Of a DNA stretch of 64,000 bases, positions 58,801-64,000 are shown piece after piece (the stretch's first letter is position 1; each line of letters opens with the position of its first letter). The DNA is from Leuctra nigra. Lineage: Eukaryota > Arthropoda > Insecta > Plecoptera > Leuctridae. The stretch lies in assembly GCA_934045905.1 (NCBI GenBank), contig OW203763.1, positions 18,854,948 to 18,918,947 of the forward strand, in the 5' to 3' direction. The notes under the pieces are model-generated. The model saw only the letters and a list, made by a program, of their open reading frames with translations. It was not told where the DNA came from and searched no databases. Made by a program: the position numbers and the translations under genes.

Positions 58801-61800
58801 AGGGGGGGTGGGGGGCGGGATAGGTGTAGGTCTAGTCTATTTACTTTGACGTAAAGAGACTAGACCTACACTTCCAGGGGGGGGGGGGGGGTGGGGCGGG
58901 ATAGGTGTAGGTCTAGTCTATTTACTTTGACGTAAAGAGACTAGACCTACACTTCCGGGGGGGGGGGGGGGGGGGCGGGATAGGTGTAGGTCTAGTCTAT
59001 TTACTTTGACGTAAAGAGACTAGACCTACACTTCCAGGGGGGGGGTGGGGGGCGGGATAGGTGTAGGTCTAGTCTATTTACTTTGACGTAAAGAGACTAG
59101 ACCTACACTTCCAGGGGGGGTGGGGGGCGGGATAGGTGTAGGTCTAGTCTATTTACTTTGACGTAAAGAGACTAGACCTACACTTCCAGGGGGGGGTGGG
59201 GGGCGGGATAGGTGTAGGTCTAGTCTATTTACTTTGACGTAAAGAGACTAGACCTACACTTCCAGGGGGGGTGGGGGGCGGGATAGGTGTAGGTCTAGTC
59301 TATTTACTTTGACGTAAAGAGACTAGACCTACACTTCCAGGGGGGGGGGGGGGGGGCGGGATAGGTGTAGGTCTAGTCTATTTACTTTGACGTATTGAGT
59401 CGCACGAAATCGCGCATCTCCTCCATTTTTCGTTGCTTTTCAATGTAAAAATCGCGAAACTGAAGTACTATTTGCGATTCATGGGAACCTAAACTTAATT
59501 CGCGTACATGTACGGTCACATTAGGAGTTGATTACAAGAAAAGAATTATTATCTTGTGCTCAGAAATACTATAGTAAAACAAAATTGTATGACATCGTTA
59601 ATGAATTATTTTGCGGCAGAGATTTGCTAGGAAAATGGTCTCCACAAACACGCTGATCTTTGCGCACTTGACAGTGTGTCCCGTGTTATATTAAAATCTG
59701 TGCTATTCAGCTAAGATCGTTGTGTGTAGAATCATCCTTTATGTGACTTACTTTTCTCTTCTGGATTTACTGCAGTTGTCTGCCTTTTCACCACTTTATG
59801 CACATGCTGATCACCTGAAAAAGAAAACCGAACAAATTAACCTTATTTCCAATACAATTTATTTAGTTTTATTTAACGTGTCTATTACAGCTGGTGTGAA
59901 TTTTTATTGTTCTATCTAATCAATATCTTTTCAATTCTGTGTAATGCGTCTAAATGTTTTACATGTTAGTTTTCTTTATGAAGTGGACATCAACTTTTCT
60001 GTGAAGATAAATCCTTGTAGTACAAGACTCCTTGCGAAAACTTCAGCCAAATCTTCTATGAAACTGTGCACTGCAATGGAGTGACAAAATAAGGCAAATT
60101 CAACACGTTATTCAAACATATTTTGAAATATAAAGAAAACTTGGTGCATCGTTATTTAGAATATTTTGCACATATCATTTTATATGTTTGACCAATAATC
60201 TTCTATCAGTATGAGAACTGTTGTTTTACACAAGATTAAGTAATTTTTATTTTTATATCATTTTTTAATTGACTTAGCTACTTTTTTTATATAACTCTTA
60301 TGACAGGAGACGTGGCTACCTTTTTCCAATGAGTTTCATTGCGATTATCTCTTTACAACATTTATTAGGGGATTTTGTACAATTTGTCCTTGACACTGTA
60401 GAATAGAGTTAGCAGCTGCTCCTATAAATCTATGACACTAGTACTTCGGTGCCTACAGCATCCACTAGTTTCACAGCCGGTGCCTCATCACCGTTGTCAT
60501 TCATTTTCATCTCAAATAGGTACCTTGAAGTCCAACGTTGCCGACTGAATCTTGGCAGTTGGCGGTCTTTGATCCATCGCATGGGCCCAAGTTAATCTGG
60601 GAATAAAGTAAATTGAGATTAATTAAAAAATTGAGATTAATTGTGTTTTCTTGTCCTAAAACAAAATATAATAGTATGTATTACTTTTTTCCAATTACAG
60701 TGGGTATAAGGAGGTAGTATTCTCCCACAAATACAAGGGCCTAATTATTGAAACCAGCTGGCCGGGCCTGACGTTTCTTCATGTTCTGCATTCTCTTCAT
60801 CTTCATCCACTTCATCTTATTCTCTGTCTACAAATCCCCTTCACAAGTCGCTATTTAACCACCATTATTCTTTCTTCACCATCTCCCATCGCTCGCCTCT
60901 CACTGCGACATCTTCTCAACTAAATCACGCCATCTCGATCTCGTTCTCCCTCTTCGCCTCATTCCCAGCTCCAACTATTGAATCTCTTTCCTAGTTTGAA
61001 AATTACCCATAAATGTACATTATATTTTAAATAATATATTATAATGTACATTATATTATAAATTATATATTATACATTATACATTTATTATAAATATACG
61101 AATATAAACTCTTTCATATTCATTTCTAATTAAATTACGTTTAATTTTTTTTTGGATGCTAGAACTACATCACATCTTGAGGATTCATTCCATCTTGTGA
61201 TTTAATGCATAAAGGACCTTTTCGTTCAAAGTGAGTTTTTCGTTTGAAAAGTTCATATTATTAAGAATTTGTTTCAGGTAATTTTACACAAAAACAAGAT
61301 TTCATCTAAAAAATTGACATACATATAATTTTATTAATACTAAAAATATGAGATAAACAGCGTTTAAAATACACATTATATAGTTGCTAATGGGTTTTTA
61401 CTGGTTTTAATAGACGATTTTTGTTTCACATATAAGTATTAAAAGTAAAGAAATGTAAATCGTGCGTTTACGCATTATGACTTTGATTAGCGATAACTAG
61501 GAACTTCCCATTTCAATATAAGGTCCCTTTTCTCAGACCGACCCACAATTAATTTATTATTTAATATTTAATTGTACATTTTCATAATTCATAAATTATA
61601 TTATTGTTTTATATTCTATAATGTTCATAATTTCCGTAAAATTATAATATAGTAATAGTATTATAAGAATATTATAATATTATTTTAATTTGTTTGTTTG
61701 TTTTAATCGTGAAAGCAAATTTTAGTAACTTTAAAACTTTTAAAACACAATTTGAATATGTAAATGTAATATTTTCACTTAAAAAATTAACACCTTTGTT

Positions 61801-64000
61801 GAAACAGTATAGTTGAATGATTATTAAACACTAAGTGATTATGTATTTGTTTAAATGAATTTGATAATTATCGTTATTATAATTCACAATCACAGCTGTA
61901 AGAAATTCTTATAATATTCCACCGGCATCCCGATTATCACACTCAAATGTGTGTTCTGGGCGTATTACTTTAATATCTAGCCTCTTTCACAATATTTTCT
62001 CCTAATTATAATTTAAATAGTACATTACCAAAGTAAATATAGTGAGGGATGTAAGCACAAAAATAGTGCAAAATGTTATACTAATTTTTCCTTGGGCAGT
62101 CTTATAGGAAATTTTCCGCTCTCCCATAATTTCGATATCCTCAAAAAATCGGGCGGCCATTTTGGGCCCCAGGGCTGTCCAAAGTGCCAAAAAGTGTGTA
62201 TTTCAGTGAAATTATTAAACTTTTGTAAATTTATTGTTCTTGTATAATAAACAATGTGTCAGGAACGTACGATAAAAAAATAAAATTTCTAAGTCTAACT
62301 AAAGTTGTATTTATTCAAGAAATTAAAGATGTCGGCGAGTAAGCTCTAAAATGACCGCCATTTTCAGGGAATTCGTGTTTCAAGGTTGCAGTTGCTTATG
62401 TATGTTCATACTATGGACATTTAACTTAAAAATCGATGGATCACGAAATTAACCCTTTGGGGGGTGGGGGGTCGAGACCCAAAGGTTTCGATGTGTGTAA
62501 AATAATCCATAGTAGATAGAGACTAATAATTTCTTGCACACACTAATAAAACTGTGCTCTGTTCGAAAAAATCACGAGATCCCAAAATTATGCCGCCATC
62601 TTCGATGAGACACGTTTATATTTCGTTATTTTGCGCACAGCAGTTGAAAAATGATGATAAATTTGCTACTTTGCTCATCCCTTGTTCACTGCAAAGATAT
62701 CGAGTCACCGCCTCCTGAACTAAAATTACATGTTAAAATCCCTATCTTGGGACGTTTTATCAACACACAAATGTAGTTTTAGGGAGAACGGTTGGAGATA
62801 CAGAGAATATGCAAATTACAAATGTCTTTATTATAATTAGGGCTATATTTAATGTCAAATAAACTTTTTCGTATATGGAGAACGTACTGAAATTTACGAA
62901 AAAAGAAATATAAGCTCTGTTTATCCAAGATGGCGGCATTATTTTGAGTTCTCGTATTTTTTTTTGAAGAGAGCACATTTTCTTTAGTATGTGCATGGAA
63001 CCATTTTTATCTAGCTAGTGTGGCCTATTGTATACACATCGAACCTTTAGGGCTCCACCCCCCACCCCCCAAAGGGTTAATTTCGTGATCCATCGATTTT
63101 TAAGTTCGAAGTCCATAATATGAACCTACATAAGCAACTGCAACCTTGAAACACGAATTCCCTGAAAATGGCGGCCATTTTAGAGCTTACTCGCCGACAT
63201 CTTTAATTTCTTGAATAAATACAACTTTGGTTAGACTTAGAATTTTTATTTTTTTATCGTACGTTCCTGACACATCGTTTATTATACAAGAACAATTAAT
63301 TTACAAAAGTTTTATAATTTCACTGAAATACACACTTTTTGGCACTTTGGACAGCCCTGGGGCCCAAAATGGCCGCCCGATTTTTTGAGGATATCGAAAT
63401 TATGAAAGAGCGGAAAATTTCATTTAAGACTGCTAAAGGAAAAATTAGTATCACATTTTGCACTATTTTGCCAAATGTATGTGCTAACAGCCCTCACTAA
63501 TAGTAAATGTACGAATTCATATCTAAGATAATTGATCTAGTTTTATTCTATTTTAATATCCTTATATCCTATTAGAGATATTATCCTAGGTCTTACCTAT
63601 ACAAAGGTACACTGTAAAAATAGAAAAGAAATTAGAAGATCTTATATTTTTACATATTGTAATTTAGTCGGGCTCTTGGTTCTCTTCACCAGGTGATATA
63701 AAAATTACATTTTCATTTCACATATTTTCATCAGTATAATTGAAAATTAACCCGGAATGAAATTGTAATTTTAAATAACATGAAAAAACTGTTTTATACA
63801 GCACAAAAAATAAATAAATAAAAAATCTTTTTACAGTACTTTGTTACCAATTCAGATTATTTATCAACATTTTCATAAAATATAAGACAGTGCAAAATAA
63901 CAATGTAGGTACTACGACTCCCTATAGATGAAATGTGTGGTTGAGACTCACCGTATTTGTTGCGCCAATTGCGCTAATTGCGCAGAGAAACACGATGAAG
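49606..64000 (-). CDS. Alp: alkaline phosphatase B, predicted pseudoenzyme (11 exons, 5' end cut by window)
   Basis: Exons 63952-64000 (partial), 60524-60596, 59752-59814, 57560-57780, 56141-56314, 55264-55455, 54465-54604, 53613-53809, 52696-52855, 50473-50621 and 49606-49835. All ten fully visible exons have the same length as in ALP-A and all splice sites are intact, with no stops or frameshifts. Four catalytic positions are changed (ALP-A numbering, placental equivalents in brackets): D99A (42), S149T (92), D377N (316), H493R (432). Retained: H212/T214, R225, E372, H381, D418 and H419. Loss of the nucleophile plus ligands of both zincs and Mg makes normal phosphatase activity very unlikely, yet the rest is closely conserved with copy A. 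Like A it has a signal peptide and no GPI tail. Possible roles: secreted binding protein, decoy or regulator of copy A. The eight bases holding the start codon lie outside the window. Confidence 0.93.
50473..50621 (-). CDS. Alp: ALP-B exon 10
   Basis: [20 protein letters not shown] ... [19 protein letters not shown], close to ALP-A. Confidence 0.92.
51076..52451. mobile_element. hAT-like element remnant in ALP-B intron 9
   Basis: Ends CAGAGTTACTCAACCTGCGG and (right, reversed) CAGTGGTACTCAACCTTTTT match hAT terminal style with a GC-rich GCGGCCCGC/CTTGCGGACC subterminus. The plus strand near 51274-51402 reads KMKPFTNS then a shifted frame [11 protein letters not shown] and [10 protein letters not shown], resembling the KPFT...KEC region of ZBED-type hAT transposases. 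It is frame-broken. No 8-bp duplication is visible. Confidence 0.55.
52696..52855 (-). CDS. Alp: ALP-B exon 9 (Zn ligand Asp changed to Asn)
   Basis: [13 protein letters not shown] in place of [14 protein letters not shown]377[13 protein letters not shown] keeps D418-H419 but the nearby His421 is Gln. Confidence 0.94.
52980..53130 (-). repeat. tRNA-like SINE remnant in intron 8 of ALP-B
   Basis: Orthologue of 36685-36850, B-box-like GGGTTCGATTCCC at 53047-53059. Confidence 0.5.
53150..53612. repeat. expanded 14-bp minisatellite abutting ALP-B exon 8 donor
   Basis: About 32 copies of CAGATGTGACGAGG or CAGATGTGACGAGA, ending at the donor. Stop-free in all three minus-strand frames, producing spurious frames ([14 protein letters not shown] repeats) that read through the splice site. 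Confidence 0.93.
53613..53809 (-). CDS. Alp: ALP-B exon 8
   Basis: [20 protein letters not shown] ... GFVLLVEG, keeping the Mg ligand Glu. The donor G|GTGAGT directly precedes the expanded minisatellite. Confidence 0.93.
54150..54390. repeat. dispersed SINE-like segment
   Basis: AAAACCCTGCCAG, TTTACCGGCATATAGC and TGAAGGATGGTGTAACC parallel the 37.43 and 38.3-kb copies. Confidence 0.4.
54465..54604 (-). CDS. Alp: ALP-B exon 7
   Basis: [20 protein letters not shown]..., close to ALP-A and nearer the family consensus ILGGGR. Confidence 0.92.
55264..55455 (-). CDS. Alp: ALP-B exon 6
   Basis: [20 protein letters not shown] then NRNWEND. The His/Thr and Arg are kept. The 3' two thirds are identical to ALP-A at the DNA level. 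Confidence 0.94.
56141..56314 (-). CDS. Alp: ALP-B exon 5 (nucleophile Ser replaced by Thr)
   Basis: [20 protein letters not shown]: Asp/Glu-Ser is replaced by Gly-Thr. Eleven of 22 residues here differ from ALP-A, while the final 28 residues of the exon are identical. Confidence 0.94.
56461..56676. mobile_element. 200-bp fold-back MITE, hAT-like
   Basis: Arms pair over about 60 bp (CTCCTGTGAGCTG.CTGTTATCTGAGGAAAA against the reverse). A near-perfect 8-bp duplication, GTTTGGAA (56461-56468) and GTTTAGAA (56669-56676), flanks it. ALP-A intron 4 has an uninterrupted GTTTGGAAAACCAATTCAAT at the equivalent site (41389). Confidence 0.75.
57560..57780 (-). CDS. Alp: ALP-B exon 4 (IGDGM changed to VGAGM)
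   Basis: [15 protein letters not shown]: the bridging Asp is Ala (codon GCC). The preceding and following residues are almost unchanged from ALP-A. Confidence 0.94.
58049..59394. repeat. satellite of hairpins separated by long G-tracts
   Basis: Seventeen units plus a partial one, each about 67-90 bp: the dyad GTAGGTCTAGTCT...AGACTAGACCTAC around TTTACTTTGACGTAA, then CTTCC(A) and a G-tract of variable length (about 12-25, sometimes broken by T or C). Lies in ALP-B intron 3, which is 1,971 bp against 262 bp in ALP-A. Confidence 0.97.
59752..59814 (-). CDS. Alp: ALP-B exon 3
   Basis: [20 protein letters not shown]..., 63 bp, phase 1 to 1, nearly identical to ALP-A after the first two residues. 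Confidence 0.88.
60524..60596 (-). CDS. Alp: ALP-B exon 2
   Basis: [20 protein letters not shown]...; same 73-bp length and phase as ALP-A, with several substitutions. Confidence 0.88.
60597..62039. other. ALP-B intron 1, non-element part
   Basis: AT-rich sequence with blocks still alignable to ALP-A intron 1; a pyrimidine-rich stretch at 60770-60990 is unexplained. No exon seen. Confidence 0.4.
62040..63499. mobile_element. 1.46-kb fold-back element in ALP-B intron 1
   Basis: Two arms of about 730 bp are inverted copies meeting near 62770. Outer ends TAGTGAGGGATGTAAGCAC and GTGCTAACAGCCCTCACTA. Best-conserved blocks include AAATTAACCCTTTGGGGGGT and CGGGCGGCCATTTTGGGCCC. No transposase frame. 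Absent from ALP-A intron 1. Confidence 0.85.
63952..64000 (-). CDS. Alp: ALP-B exon 1 (signal peptide, partial)
   Basis: ...[16 protein letters not shown], donor ACG|GTGAGT; nearly identical to ALP-A exon 1. The first eight coding bases are off the window. Confidence 0.88.

Noticed and set aside
62002..62996. Minus-strand frames of 62-78 aa
   Set aside because: They lie within the 1.46-kb fold-back element, with mirror-image counterparts in the other arm; no homology.

Overview
The window is eukaryotic and very probably from an insect. It is AT-rich, has short exons with GT-AG introns, TATA/TCAGT-type core promoters, and dense miniature inverted-repeat (MITE/fold-back) insertions. The repeat style and gene complement suggest a hemipteran such as a planthopper, but that is inference and no species marker was found.

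Layout. (1) 1.0-1.6 kb, minus: an intronless coding exon for a Rap2-type small GTPase. (2) 3.2-20.5 kb, plus: a phospholipid scramblase (PLSCR) gene. Its proline-rich N-terminal exon abuts a 200-N assembly gap. It has a second, internal first exon and two alternative, near-duplicate terminal exons. A possible three-exon gene of unknown function lies in its 9.5-kb intron. (3) 20.5-28.5 kb: no recognised gene, but many inverted repeats and homopolymer tracts. (4) 28.5-31.4 kb, minus: a two-exon gene with a good TATA box for a secreted glycine-rich repeat protein. (5) 33.9-45.4 kb and 49.6 to beyond 64 kb, minus: two head-to-tail alkaline phosphatase genes. Each has 11 coding exons, and all fully visible exon lengths are identical between copies (551 aa in the complete copy).

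The main biological result is the alkaline phosphatase pair. Copy A (33.9-45.4 kb) keeps the metal ligands and the nucleophilic serine. Copy B (49.6-64 kb) has an open reading frame and intact splice sites throughout but has lost four core residues (placental ALP numbering D42A, S92T, D316N, H432R). The A/B differences are concentrated in active-site segments, while neighbouring stretches are nearly or fully identical. Copy B therefore looks like a pseudoenzyme under selection rather than a decaying pseudogene. Neither copy encodes the hydrophobic C-terminal GPI signal usual for membrane ALPs, so both are predicted to be secreted and soluble.

Because the two ALP copies still align in many introns, each acts as an empty site for insertions in the other. 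This exposes retroposons with clean target-site duplications, hAT-like MITEs, small palindromic insertions, a minisatellite growing from a splice donor, and a satellite of hairpins with long G-tracts.
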